DNA of 64,000 nucleotides from Hetaerina americana (GCA_022747635.1 JAKTNV010000649.1:23313-87312), one strand, 5' to 3'. Numbered from the stretch's first letter, positions 8,102 to 18,588 are shown. Program-made: numbers and translations. Notes: generated from the letters alone by a model not told the origin.

Positions 8102-9730
8102 ATGCCTTACGATAGGAAGGCAACTCTAATAATAAGTCTAAATGACTTAAAAGAAAGTGCTACCGCCCTAGAGGTCCATCGGTTCATCGGTGTCGAGCTC
8201 GGGCTTAAGTTGGAAGATTTAGTGGCCATACAATTTGGAATTACAAGAAAATCCATTTATGTGAAACTTATAAACGAAGAATTAGTTGAAAATCTTTTGA
8301 GGTCGAAAGGGGGGCCAGTTGACTTCCCATCAGTAGCCGAAAAGCGTGGAACGGCGACGTTGGAGTCAGCGTCTAGCAGGGCAAGCTTTGTTAAGGTGGT
8401 GGGGCTCCCCCCAGAAATCCCAAAATTCGAGGTGGAGACGGAATTAGGCAAATATGGAAGAGTGGTATCATACGCGGTAAACAAATGGATAGGCCCTGGG
8501 CTATACCCGATCAGCACTGGAACGCGGAATGTGAAAATGTATTTAAAGTCCCCGATTCCGTCATATATCCCGATAGCTGGTCACAGGGCGGTCATACACT
8601 ACGAGGGACAACAGCAAACGTGCTCGAGATGCGGAAGCACAAACCATCTGCGATTGAATTGCACAATGCCAACCACAATCACGGCGTACGCCGACGCACT
8701 GAGGGGGAAAAAGCAAGCGGCAGAAGAGGAGGCGGTGCTGCCGACGAGAATGGAAGAGGACCGAGGAGTGGAGGAGATTCCCTTGGAGCAGGAGGAGGAG
8801 GTCAACCCAAGGATGAGGGTAGAGAAACGCAGGGAGAAGGAAGGACCAACCTACCACCCAGGAACGTCGAGCGAGGAAGACGTCGCCGGAAACGACGCTA
8901 TTGCCGAGGGAGCGGGAAACGGGAGAAAGAGGAGGAAAGGGTCGAACACGAGAGGGCGGGGGAAAAGGATATCGATAGACGTAGCCCGTGGAAAGGAAAC
9001 GGAGAGATCAACCATCACGAGGGAGGAAAGGTGTGATCCCTGTGCAGATCAGAGTAAGATTCAAGAGGGGAATAATGGGGGAGGAATCAAAATGGCCGTA
9101 GCAGTAGAAGAAGAATCAAAAGAAACCGGAGAACCCGATTCAATCGAGGGCGGTGATCGACGGCTTGCGGGGGAAGACAAGAAATTGGTCATGGCGCAAG
9201 AGAAGCAAATAGGAAGAAATCTAGACATGGTAACCCCTTTTAGCGACAAGGGTCTCGGGAAAGGGTTATCTGTGACGTTACGCGAAGGGGAGGGCAAACA
9301 GCATGAGGAAGAGGCTGAGGAGCGGAGGAGGGAAGAAGACCCGGAGGACAACGCGTCGACCAGCGGTCACCCCTGGAGGGAGGTGGAGGGACGTCGGAAG
9401 CGCGGTGGTGGCGAGGATGACAGCGGGAGGAAGTTTGGGCTCGGCGGGGACGAGAGCGAGGACTCCGACGCCAAGGACAACGGGAGCAGCGACACCGGGG
9501 ACCAGGACGAGGCCCCGAGGAGATCCGGGAGAGGGGGCAAGGCGGAAACGACCGAGCAGAGACAGAAGACGAAGAAGAAGGACAAAGGAAAGAACAGCCT
9601 AAGCGTCGGACTCCAGGAGATAGCGGTGAGGTACGCATATATGAAGGAAGCCAAATGGAAAAGGGATGCAAAAAATACAGGGAATGATAAGGGGAAGCAA
9701 ATGGGAACCCCGAATCCGGAATCCCAATGA
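8102..9730 (+). CDS. Retrotransposon ORF1, gag-like nucleic-acid-binding protein
   Basis: A 542-aa protein from the first in-frame ATG; the frame stays open upstream to a GTG at 8075, which I do not use in a eukaryote. ORF1 proteins of this type coat the element RNA and help form the retrotransposition particle. The N-terminal ~165 residues look like two RNA-binding (RRM-like) segments, with a GPGLYPISTGTR stretch. One zinc knuckle CX2CX4HX4C follows (C174, C177, H182, C187). From about residue 195 the protein is highly charged, rich in E, K, R and G and probably disordered. The stop overlaps the ORF2 start (ATGA). Confidence 0.85.
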   Translation: MPYDRKATLIISLNDLKESATALEVHRFIGVELGLKLEDLVAIQFGITRKSIYVKLINEELVENLLRSKGGPVDFPSVAEKRGTATLESASSRASFVKVVGLPPEIPKFEVETELGKYGRVVSYAVNKWIGPGLYPISTGTRNVKMYLKSPIPSYIPIAGHRAVIHYEGQQQTCSRCGSTNHLRLNCTMPTTITAYADALRGKKQAAEEEAVLPTRMEEDRGVEEIPLEQEEEVNPRMRVEKRREKEGPTYHPGTSSEEDVAGNDAIAEGAGNGRKRRKGSNTRGRGKRISIDVARGKETERSTITREERCDPCADQSKIQEGNNGGGIKMAVAVEEESKETGEPDSIEGGDRRLAGEDKKLVMAQEKQIGRNLDMVTPFSDKGLGKGLSVTLREGEGKQHEEEAEERRREEDPEDNASTSGHPWREVEGRRKRGGGEDDSGRKFGLGGDESEDSDAKDNGSSDTGDQDEAPRRSGRGGKAETTEQRQKTKKKDKGKNSLSVGLQEIAVRYAYMKEAKWKRDAKNTGNDKGKQMGTPNPESQ

Positions 9731-12700
9731 ATTACACATTGAACCCAAAATTGAGAATAGGCACGCTTAATGTATGTGGGGTTACAAGTAAAAACAGAAT
9801 AGAAAAAGTATTCGACCTATTTAAAAGAGAAGACCTGGACATCCTACTATTGCAAGAGGTCATGGTGAGTGTACATTGGGAAACGGGCCCGGCGGAGATC
9901 TATATAAACAACCAAGAGCGGGAAAGAGGCACTGCGATCATGTTAAAAAGAAACATCACCGGAGAAAAAATGACAATGCTACCATCCGGGAGGGCGATGG
10001 CCATGACGATCCTTGGGATAAGGATAATAAATGTGTACGGCCCGGCCGGCACCAGGAAACTTCAGGAGAGGAGGGAATTTTACTCGCGGGACCTCCTGCC
10101 CCTGCTGAGCGACTTCCAAGGAATGGCACTGTTAGGGGGTGATTTTAACGCAATCATAGACGAGAAAGATAGCCAAAACAACGATGGAGGAGGAGCAAAA
10201 TACCCACTGTGTGGTCCCCTAAAATCGATAGTTAAAAACCTCAGAGCCACTGACGCAAACAGATTAACAAGCACAAAAGATAACCTTCCGTACACCATCT
10301 ACGGCGACAAATGGGCAACAAGGCAGGACCGCTTTTACGCATCCTACGACTTGAAAACCCATATATCCTCCTATGCGGTTCTTCCAGTGGCATGCTCCGA
10401 CCACTGCGCAGTTATTATATCGGTCGATGGATCCCAAAGCAGGACGAGGCATCAGCCAAGGAAAAAGGAGTGGAGGATGAACGTCGAGCTGCTATATGAG
10501 AAAGACACCAGAGCCATACTGAAAGAAAACATCCAGCGATGGGAGGAAAGCTGGAGAGGATTGGATCCAAGCGAAAGGTGGGAAAACTCCAAAGTAAAAA
10601 TAAGAAACCTTTTCGCACAACTGCACAGGGAGAGAGCCGAAGAAATCAGGGAAACCATGGCTTTTTACAGAGAAGCGCTCGAGGAGAGCCTAAAGACGAG
10701 AGAAAGGGAACGGAGCAACTGGGGGGAGATAAAAGAACTAAAAAGGAAAATCTTCGGAATGGAAGAGGAAAGGGCGAAAATATCAACATGGCACAGAAGC
10801 AAAATATGTTTGCCAGAAGAACATGCCTCGGTGTATTATCTGGGGAGGAGGTTAAAGGATTGCGCCAACAACTTACTCAAAAACGGCATTTTGAACGAGA
10901 ACGGAACGAGGTTAAAAGAAGAGAGAGAAATCATAGAGCATGTATGCCACCATTTTGAGACTCTCCTTTCTGGGGAGGACACATCACTCAAGGAAGAGAC
11001 AGAAAATCTCACGCCACTCCCCCAACTGCCAGTGGAGGTGGCAGAGAGGATGGCGGAAAGAATCACAAGGGAGGAGTGCGAGGATGCTATGAGATGGCTC
11101 CCCAAGGGGAGGTCCCCGGGTACCGACGGTATCCCTTTTGAATTCTACGTAGAATTCTGGGAAGAGCTGAAGGATTTAATCATTCCAGCGATAGAGAACA
11201 TCCTCCAAAATGGCACCCTCACCACGACCCAAAGAGAGGGGAAAATTGTCCTAGTGCCGAAAAGAAAAGAGCCAAGGAGCCTAAATGACTACAGACCCAT
11301 CACCCTCCTCAACGCCGATTACAAGGTAGTAGCTAAAATCGTTAAAACCAGACTCAACGAAGCCGTGGAAAAGATAATCGGGCCAGACCAACACATAGTA
11401 GGAAAGGGGAGGAACATTGTAACGGCGCTGACAACGATCAGAGACGCAATCGCGAGCCACGAGAGCAGGCAGGGCGCGGGCCTTAAACTGGTAGCGGTAG
11501 ATATTGAGAAGGCTTTCGACAGGGTGAACATAAACCACGTATTGAACACATTAAAGAGGATGGGATTCCCCGAAAAGTTTTTGAATACAATAAAAATGTT
11601 CACGAACAACATCACGTCGAAAGTAAAATTGAGCGCGGGGGCCGAAACAAAGTCGTTCCCCGTGAGAAGATCAATCAGACAAGGCTGTCCGCTTTCGATG
11701 CTTCTGTTCTCTATATCACTGGAGCCCCTGCTACATAGTCTTCGCAGAAACATTAAAGGAATCCCGGCGGGGAACGGAAAAGTGTCCGCGGTGGCTTATG
11801 CGGACGACGTAACGATCTTCGCCCAAGATCAAGCGGAAATTCATGTAATAGGGAAATCATTAAAGGAATATGAGGAGGAAAGCGGGCAAAAAGTAAACAT
11901 GGAAAAGACAAAGGCCTTGACAATAAAAGACGCCGACTTCACCGCGACCAGTGAATGGAAAGAGGTGACCTCGATGGACATTCTGGGCATTCCATGGAGT
12001 AGGACTTCCACGGAGACGACAAACGCAGTATGGGAAAAGGCAACGAGAATGATAAAAGGAACATTAGCGCAATTGAGAGACAGGGACCTAAACATACATC
12101 AGAAAGTCCTTGCGATAAACGCATTGTTATTATCCAAGGCATGGTACGCCGCACTGATTTTCCCGTTGCCAGAAAAACATGGGGCTCTATTGACGAAAAT
12201 AGCAACGCAATACCTTTGGGGAGGGCATTTGCTAAGAGTAGCAAAGAGCCAGGCCTGTCTACCCAAGGGGAAGGGGGGCCTAGGGCTGATCGACGTGCGG
12301 GACAAAGCCCTGGCACTCTATGCAAAGACAGTAATAAACATCCTATCCGACGACTGTCAACATTCAAAAGATCTGCTAAAGGCGGCATGGGGTGCACCAG
12401 GGCAGGATAGACTGCTGATGAAAACTATCAGGAAAGTTAAGGACTTAGTAGAAAAGATGCCGAGAGGAGTGACAGCCACCACCAAGTGCCTTTACCAACA
12501 ACTCAGAAGCGACGACAACCACCGAATCAACATCGAAAAGCACATCCTATCGGTAAATTGGAAGAGAGTGTGGAAGAACATCAACGAAATAGCCATGACC
12601 CTAAGGACAAAGAGCGTCCTATTCCTATTCGCAAACTATATAGTGACCACCCAGCAAGTGAAACAAAACATGTATCTAACAAGCAGGAACGAATGCGAAT

Positions 12701-13050
12701 ACTGTGACAAAGCCGACACACAAGACCACAGGGTGTTCGAATGCACCATCTCAAGGAGGAGGTGGTGCCTAATAAAAAGAACATTTAGAGAATTAAACAC
12801 CTTTGGAGAAAAGGAGATAGGAAATAGGAATATGATGATTCTGGATTTCAACATCTTTCCCCGCGTGAAAATGGAAACAATGTGCTGGCTGATTGGACAG
12901 CACCTTCTTACGGTACACAAGTGGGTTAAAATAGATATAGAAAGTTGGTGGGAACAAGTGAAAAAAGAGAGCAAAAACCTACCGGGCCGATTACAGCCAT
13001 ATTGGAAGAAAGTAGAACAAATGGTAAAAAAAGAAGTCATGAAAGAATAA
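9727..13050 (+). CDS. Retrotransposon ORF2, endonuclease and reverse transcriptase
   Basis: A 1107-aa enzyme for target-primed reverse transcription. The N-terminal endonuclease/exonuclease/phosphatase domain (about 8-232) shows TLNV 13-16, QE 43-44, NVYGPA 102-107, GGDFNA 137-142 and SDH 224-226. It should nick 5S DNA opposite positions 10/11. The reverse transcriptase (about 460-760) shows NDYRPITLLN 520-529, VDIEKAFDRV 591-600, RQGCPLS 651-657 and catalytic YADD 691-694. A C-terminal zinc knuckle CX2CX7HX4C spans 990-1006. I see no RNase H domain. No stop or frameshift interrupts it, so the copy looks competent or recently active. Residue 924 is Q here and R in copies 2 and 3. Translation probably depends on ORF1 through the ATGA overlap. 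Confidence 0.93.
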   Translation: MNYTLNPKLRIGTLNVCGVTSKNRIEKVFDLFKREDLDILLLQEVMVSVHWETGPAEIYINNQERERGTAIMLKRNITGEKMTMLPSGRAMAMTILGIRIINVYGPAGTRKLQERREFYSRDLLPLLSDFQGMALLGGDFNAIIDEKDSQNNDGGGAKYPLCGPLKSIVKNLRATDANRLTSTKDNLPYTIYGDKWATRQDRFYASYDLKTHISSYAVLPVACSDHCAVIISVDGSQSRTRHQPRKKEWRMNVELLYEKDTRAILKENIQRWEESWRGLDPSERWENSKVKIRNLFAQLHRERAEEIRETMAFYREALEESLKTRERERSNWGEIKELKRKIFGMEEERAKISTWHRSKICLPEEHASVYYLGRRLKDCANNLLKNGILNENGTRLKEEREIIEHVCHHFETLLSGEDTSLKEETENLTPLPQLPVEVAERMAERITREECEDAMRWLPKGRSPGTDGIPFEFYVEFWEELKDLIIPAIENILQNGTLTTTQREGKIVLVPKRKEPRSLNDYRPITLLNADYKVVAKIVKTRLNEAVEKIIGPDQHIVGKGRNIVTALTTIRDAIASHESRQGAGLKLVAVDIEKAFDRVNINHVLNTLKRMGFPEKFLNTIKMFTNNITSKVKLSAGAETKSFPVRRSIRQGCPLSMLLFSISLEPLLHSLRRNIKGIPAGNGKVSAVAYADDVTIFAQDQAEIHVIGKSLKEYEEESGQKVNMEKTKALTIKDADFTATSEWKEVTSMDILGIPWSRTSTETTNAVWEKATRMIKGTLAQLRDRDLNIHQKVLAINALLLSKAWYAALIFPLPEKHGALLTKIATQYLWGGHLLRVAKSQACLPKGKGGLGLIDVRDKALALYAKTVINILSDDCQHSKDLLKAAWGAPGQDRLLMKTIRKVKDLVEKMPRGVTATTKCLYQQLRSDDNHRINIEKHILSVNWKRVWKNINEIAMTLRTKSVLFLFANYIVTTQQVKQNMYLTSRNECEYCDKADTQDHRVFECTISRRRWCLIKRTFRELNTFGEKEIGNRNMMILDFNIFPRVKMETMCWLIGQHLLTVHKWVKIDIESWWEQVKKESKNLPGRLQPYWKKVEQMVKKEVMKE

Positions 13051-13530
13051 CAAGTTTAAAGAAAATTGGTCTTGGACTCAATGTAAACTGTCATGTATGC
13101 AAGGAAATATATTACCGATAACAAGTATGTGAATAAAGGGAATACGTTCAATAAATAAGAGCAGATAATAATGTAAACAATGTATCATTAATGTTTAACT
13201 GTGAAAAAAAGACGCAAAGGGGATGTTTAAAAAAAATTTGACTATTTATAATTGGCTTGATTTCATTGTAATCATTTTGTTCCCTATAAAGGATCTTGTA
13301 TTGTTAATTCAAGTAAGGAAAATGTTCCCTAAGTTATGTGACGGTGAACACTTTCCGAATGCTTATAGTTCATAAGTGGTTCATACTTATATCATCCTTT
13401 GTTTAGAATTGTTCAATTGTGAAAATGTTCAATCTGTGGTCTTATGCACGCTTAAGATGGTGCACATGGTGTTAAATAACTATGTCTGTGAATGGAAATA
13501 CATGCAATAAAAAAAAAAAAAAAAAAAAAA
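13051..13530 (+). other. Retrotransposon 3' UTR and poly(A) tail
   Basis: This A/T-rich region of about 458 nt has AATAAA hexamers at 13132, 13150 and 13506, the last merging with the tail of 23 A. No gene was seen. Truncated copies T1 and T2 consist of this region, so they mark the end recognised during priming. Confidence 0.8.
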
Positions 13531-13638
13531 ATACCACGCTGAATACACCGGTTCTCGTCCGATCACCGAAGTTAAGCAGCATCGGGCCCGGATAGTACTT
13601 GGATGGGTGACCGCCTGGGAACACCGGGTGCCGTTGGC
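13531..13638 (+). pseudogene. 5S remnant (positions 11-118) after copy 1
   Basis: It starts ATACCACG directly after the poly(A), lacks positions 1-10 and so cannot form helix I. The internal control region and trailer Ta terminator are intact. Confidence 0.93.
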
Positions 13639-14028
13639 TTTCAATATTTTTTTTCCGAAACGAACGTATTTTGAGGCATTCTCTGATGTTTTTAATTTTT
13701 TTCAAATAATTTATTTTGCAATGCCAGACATTGCATGCGTGATTTTGAATTGGTATGTTCCCTTTTGACACCATTCCATTTCATCTAGATGCGACCAGCT
13801 CTCTTGGGGCAATGCATTGGTGCTGTAGTAATCCGTATCTCTTCCACATTTATCCAAAGTTCGTTTTGAGATGGCAAATTACCTCCGTCTCCCGCCATCA
13901 TATAGTATGGTCGTGGACGGCCCGATGTATGCAAGCCGTGGGCAAGAAAATAGACGTCGTGTCGCGTCGTTGCAAGTGTTTGCGGGCTTGATATTGCTAA
14001 AATAGTTGACTCGAGAGTGGTGGAAATT

Positions 14029-14146
14029 GCCAACGGCCATACCACGCTGAATACACCGGTTCTCGTCCGATCACCGAAGTTAAGCAGCATCGGGCCCGGA
14101 TAGTACTTGGATGGGTGACCGCCTGGGAACACCGGGTGCCGTTGGC
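14029..14146 (+). rRNA. 5S rRNA gene
   Basis: Leader L1, trailer Ta; AATCCG marker upstream. Counterpart of 18081. Confidence 0.97.
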
Positions 14147-14536
14147 TTTCAATATTTTTTTTCCGAAACGAACGTATTTTGAGGCATTCTCTGATGTTTT
14201 TAATTTTTTTCAAATAATTTATTTTGCAATGCCAGACATTGCATGCGTGATTTTGAATTGGTATGTTCCCTTTTGACACCATTCCATTTCATCTAGATGC
14301 GACCAGCTCTCTTGGGGCAATGCATTGGTGCTGTAGTAACCCGTATCTCTTCCACATTTATCCAAAGTTCGTTTTGAGATGGCAAATTACCTCCGTCTCC
14401 CGCCATCATATAGTATGGTCGTGGACGGCCCGATGTATGCAAGCCGTGGGCAAGAAAATAGACGTCGTGTCGCGCCGTTGCAAGTGTTTGCGGGCTTGAT
14501 ATTGCTAAAATAGTTGACTCGAGAGTGGTGAAATCT

Positions 14537-14654
14537 GCCAACGGCCATACCACGCTGAATACACCGGTTCTCGTCCGATCACCGAAGTTAAGCAGCATCG
14601 GGCCCGGATAGTACTTGGATGGGTGACCGCCTGGGAACACCGGGTGCCGTTGGC
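14537..14654 (+). rRNA. 5S rRNA gene
   Basis: Leader L2, trailer Ta. Upstream GTCGCGCCGTTG marker (T to C), shared only with 18589. Confidence 0.97.
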
Positions 14655-15044
14655 TTTCAATATTTTTTTTCCGAAACGAACGTATTTTGAGGCATTCTCT
14701 GATGTTTTTAATTTTTTTCAAATAATTTATTTTGCAATGCCAGACATTGCATGCGTGATTTTGAATTGGTATGTTCCCTTTTGACACCATTCCATTTCAT
14801 CTAGATGCGACCAGCTCTCTTGGGGCAATGCATTGGTGCTGTAGTAACCCGTATCTCTTCCACATTTATCCAAAGTTCGTTTTGAGATGGCAAATTACCT
14901 CCGTCTCCCGCCATCATATAGTATGGTCGTGGACGGCCCGATGTATGCAAGCCGTGGGCAAGAAAATAGACGTCGTGTCGCGTCGTTGCAAGTGTTTGCG
15001 GGCTTGATATTGCTAAAATAGTTGACTCGAGAGTGGTGAAATCT

Positions 15045-15162
15045 GCCAACGGCCATACCACGCTGAATACACCGGTTCTCGTCCGATCACCGAAGTTAAG
15101 CAGCATCGGGCCCGGATAGTACTTGGATGGGTGACCGCCTGGGAACACCGGGTGCCGTTGGC
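15045..15162 (+). rRNA. 5S rRNA gene
   Basis: Leader L2, trailer Ta. Counterpart of 19601. Confidence 0.97.
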
Positions 15163-15552
15163 TTTCAATATTTTTTTTCCGAAACGAACGTATTTTGAGG
15201 CATTCTCTGATGTTTTTAATTTTTTTCAAATAATTTATTTTGCAATGCCAGACATTGCATGCGTGATTTTGAATTGGTATGTTCCCTTTTGACACCATTC
15301 CATTTCATCTAGATGCGACCAGCTCTCTTGGGGCAATGCATTGGTGCTGTAGTAACCCGTATCTCTTCCACATTTATCCAAAGTTCGTTTTGAGATGGCA
15401 AATTACCTCCGTCTCCCGCCATCATATAGTATGGTCGTGGACGGCCCGATGTATGCAAGCCGTGGGCAAGAAAATAGACGTCGTGTCGCGTCGTTGCAAG
15501 TGTTTGCGGGCTTGATATTGCTAAAATAGTTGACTCGAGAGTGGTGGAAATT

Positions 15553-15562
15553 GCCAACGGCC
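15553..15562 (+). pseudogene. 5S 5' fragment (positions 1-10) before T1
   Basis: GCCAACGGCC with a normal L1 leader, cut off by truncated element T1. Position 11 (A) cannot be told apart from the A run that starts T1. Confidence 0.93.
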
Positions 15563-16062
15563 AAAAAAAGAAGTCATGAAAGAATAACAAGTTTAAAGAA
15601 AATTGGTCTTGGACTCAATGTAAACTGTCATGTATGCAAGGAAATATATTACCGATAACAAGTATGTGAATAAAGGGAATACGTTCAATAAATAAGAGCA
15701 GATAATAATGTAAACAATGTATCATTAATGTTTAACTGTGAAAAAAAAGACGCAAAGGGGATGTTTAAAAAAAAATTTGACTATTTATAATTGGCTTGAT
15801 TTCATTGTAATCATTTTGTTCCCTATAAAGGATCTTGTATTGTTAATTCAAGTAAGGAAAATGTTCCCTAAGTTATGTGACGGTGAACACTTTCCGAATG
15901 CTTATAGTTCATAAGTGGTTCATACTTATATCATCCTTTGTTTAGAATTGTTCAATTGTGAAAATGTTCAATCTGTGGTCTTATGCACGCTTAAGATGGT
16001 GCACATGGTGTTAAATAACTATGTCTGTGAATGGAAATACATGCAATAAAAAAAAAAAAAAA
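15563..16062 (+). mobile_element. 5'-truncated retrotransposon copy T1
   Basis: About 500 bp matching copy 1 from about 13026 to its tail. It starts in the A7 run near the end of ORF2 and keeps only the last few ORF2 codons, the 3' UTR and 16 A. The left junction is 5S position 10, the right is position 11, so any target duplication is at most 1 bp. It differs from copy 1 by one extra A in each of two A runs (15741-15748 and 15767-15775). No extra 5S precedes it. Confidence 0.93.
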
Positions 16063-16170
16063 ATACCACGCTGAATACACCGGTTCTCGTCCGATCACCG
16101 AAGTTAAGCAGCATCGGGCCCGGATAGTACTTGGATGGGTGACCGCCTGGGAACACCGGGTGCCGTTGGC
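16063..16170 (+). pseudogene. 5S remnant (positions 11-118) after T1
   Basis: Continues the gene broken at 15562; trailer Tb. Leader L1 plus trailer Tb matches the unbroken gene at 20109. Confidence 0.93.
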
Positions 16171-16556
16171 ATTAATATTTTTTTTCCGAAACGAACGTAT
16201 TTTGAGGCATTCTCTGATGTTTTTAATTTTTTTCAAATAATTTATTTTGCAATGCCAGACATTGCATGCGTGATTTTGAATTGGTATGTTCCCTTTTGAC
16301 ACCATTCCATTTCATCTAGATGCGACCAGCTCTCTTGGGGCAATGCATTGGTGCTGTAGTAACCCGTATCTCTTCCACATTTATCCAAAGTTCGTTTTGA
16401 GATGGCAAATTACCTCCGTCTCCCGCCATCATATAGTATGGTCGTGGACGGCCCGATGTATGCAAGCCGTGGTCAAGAAAATAGACGTGTCGCGTCGTTG
16501 CAAGTGTTTGCGGGCTTGATATTGCTAAAATAGTTGACTCGAGAGTGGTGAAATCT

Positions 16557-16674
16557 GCCAACGGCCATACCACGCTGAATACACCGGTTCTCGTCCGATC
16601 ACCGAAGTTAAGCAGCATCGGGCCCGGATAGTACTTGGATGGGTGACCGCCTGGGAACACCGGGTGCCGTTGGC
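16557..16674 (+). rRNA. 5S rRNA gene
   Basis: Leader L2, short spacer with GTGGTCAAG, trailer Ta. Counterpart of 20613. Confidence 0.97.
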
Positions 16675-17064
16675 TTTCAATATTTTTTTTCCGAAACGAA
16701 CGTATTTTGAGGCATTCTCTGATGTTTTTAATTTTTTTCAAATAATTTATTTTGCAATGCCAGACATTGCATGCGTGATTTTGAATTGGTATGTTCCCTT
16801 TTGACACCATTCCATTTCATCTAGATGCGACCAGCTCTCTTGGGGCAATGCATTGGTGCTGTAGTAACCCGTATCTCTTCCACATTTATCCAAAGTTCGT
16901 TTTGAGATGGCAAATTACCTCCGTCTCCCGCCATCATATAGTATGGTCGTGGACGGCCCGATGTATGCAAGCCGTGGGCAAGAAAATAGACGTCGTGTCG
17001 CGTCGTTGCAAGTGTTTGCGGGCTTGATATTGCTAAAATAGTTGACTCGAGAGTGGTGGGAATT

Positions 17065-17182
17065 GCCAACGGCCATACCACGCTGAATACACCGGTTCTC
17101 GTCCGATCACCGAAGTTAAGCAGCATCGGGCCCGGATAGTACTTGGATGGGTGACCGCCTGGGAACACCGGGTGCCGTTGGC
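17065..17182 (+). rRNA. 5S rRNA gene
   Basis: Leader L1g, trailer Ta. Counterpart of 21121. Confidence 0.97.
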
Positions 17183-17572
17183 TTTCAATATTTTTTTTCC
17201 GAAACGAACGTATTTTGAGGCATTCTCTGATGTTTTTAATTTTTTTCAAATAATTTATTTTGCAATGCCAGACATTGCATGCGTGATTTTGAATTGGTAT
17301 GTTCCCTTTTGACACCATTCCATTTCATCTAGATGCGACCAGCTCTCTTGGGGCAATGCATTGGTGCTGTAGTAACCCGTATCTCTTCCACATTTATCCA
17401 AAGTTCGTTTTGAGATGGCAAATTACCTCCGTCTCCCGCCATCATATAGTATGGTCGTGGACGGCCCGATGTATGCAAGCCGTGGGCAAGAAAATAGACG
17501 TCGTGTCGCGTCGTTGCAAGTGTTTGCGGGCTTGATATTGCTAAAATAGTTGACTCGAGAGTGGTGAAATCT

Positions 17573-17690
17573 GCCAACGGCCATACCACGCTGAATACAC
17601 CGGTTCTCGTCCGATCACCGAAGTTAAGCAGCATCGGGCCCGGATAGTACTTGGATGGGTGACCGCCTGGGAACACCGGGTGCCGTTGGC
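17573..17690 (+). rRNA. 5S rRNA gene
   Basis: Leader L2, trailer Ta. Counterpart of 21629. Confidence 0.97.
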
Positions 17691-18080
17691 TTTCAATATT
17701 TTTTTTCCGAAACGAACGTATTTTGAGGCATTCTCTGATGTTTTTAATTTTTTTCAAATAATTTATTTTGCAATGCCAGACATTGCATGCGTGATTTTGA
17801 ATTGGTATGTTCCCTTTTGACACCATTCCATTTCATCTAGATGCGACCAGCTCTCTTGGGGCAATGCATTGGTGCTGTAGTAATCCGTATCTCTTCCACA
17901 TTTATCCAAAGTTCGTTTTGAGATGGCAAATTACCTCCGTCTCCCGCCATCATATAGTATGGTCGTGGACGGCCCGATGTATGCAAGCCGTGGGCAAGAA
18001 AATAGACGTCGTGTCGCGTCGTTGCAAGTGTTTGCGGGCTTGATATTGCTAAAATAGTTGACTCGAGAGTGGTGGAAATT

Positions 18081-18198
18081 GCCAACGGCCATACCACGCT
18101 GAATACACCGGTTCTCGTCCGATCACCGAAGTTAAGCAGCATCGGGCCCGGATAGTACTTGGATGGGTGACCGCCTGGGAACACCGGGTGCCGTTGGC
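18081..18198 (+). rRNA. 5S rRNA gene
   Basis: Leader L1, trailer Ta; AATCCG marker upstream. Confidence 0.97.
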
Positions 18199-18588
18199 TT
18201 TCAATATTTTTTTTCCGAAACGAACGTATTTTGAGGCATTCTCTGATGTTTTTAATTTTTTTCAAATAATTTATTTTGCAATGCCAGACATTGCATGCGT
18301 GATTTTGAATTGGTATGTTCCCTTTTGACACCATTCCATTTCATCTAGATGCGACCAGCTCTCTTGGGGCAATGCATTGGTGCTGTAGTAACCCGTATCT
18401 CTTCCACATTTATCCAAAGTTCGTTTTGAGATGGCAAATTACCTCCGTCTCCCGCCATCATATAGTATGGTCGTGGACGGCCCGATGTATGCAAGCCGTG
18501 GGCAAGAAAATAGACGTCGTGTCGCGCCGTTGCAAGTGTTTGCGGGCTTGATATTGCTAAAATAGTTGACTCGAGAGTGGTGAAATCT

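Larger units (their letters stand above)
7886..13530 (+). mobile_element. 5S-specific non-LTR retrotransposon, full-length copy 1
   Basis: This autonomous non-LTR element (about 5.65 kb) has a 5' UTR of 216 nt, ORF1, ORF2, a 3' UTR of about 458 nt and a tail of 23 A. Both ORFs are intact. The 3' end joins 5S position 11 (ATACCACG), so the element entered between positions 10 and 11. The 5' end joins a complete 5S with its T trailer. ORF2 motifs (NDYRPITLLN, GPDQ, VDIEKAFDRV, YADD) and the ORF1 layout resemble the Tx1 group of the L1 superfamily, which includes Mutsu, a family known to target 5S genes. Assignment is by motif memory only; a reverse-transcriptase phylogeny would settle it. Confidence 0.9.

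Noticed and set aside
8485..9036. A 183-aa frame overlapping ORF1, and several arginine- or serine-rich frames in ORF1 and ORF2
   Set aside because: These are shadow frames produced by the charged, purine-rich ORF1 and by ORF2; the recognised domains are all in the main frames.
7886..13530. Assignment to the insect R1 clade because it sits in rDNA
   Set aside because: The reverse-transcriptase motifs (NDYRPITLLN, GPDQ, VDIEKAFDRV) fit the L1/Tx1 type better than R1.
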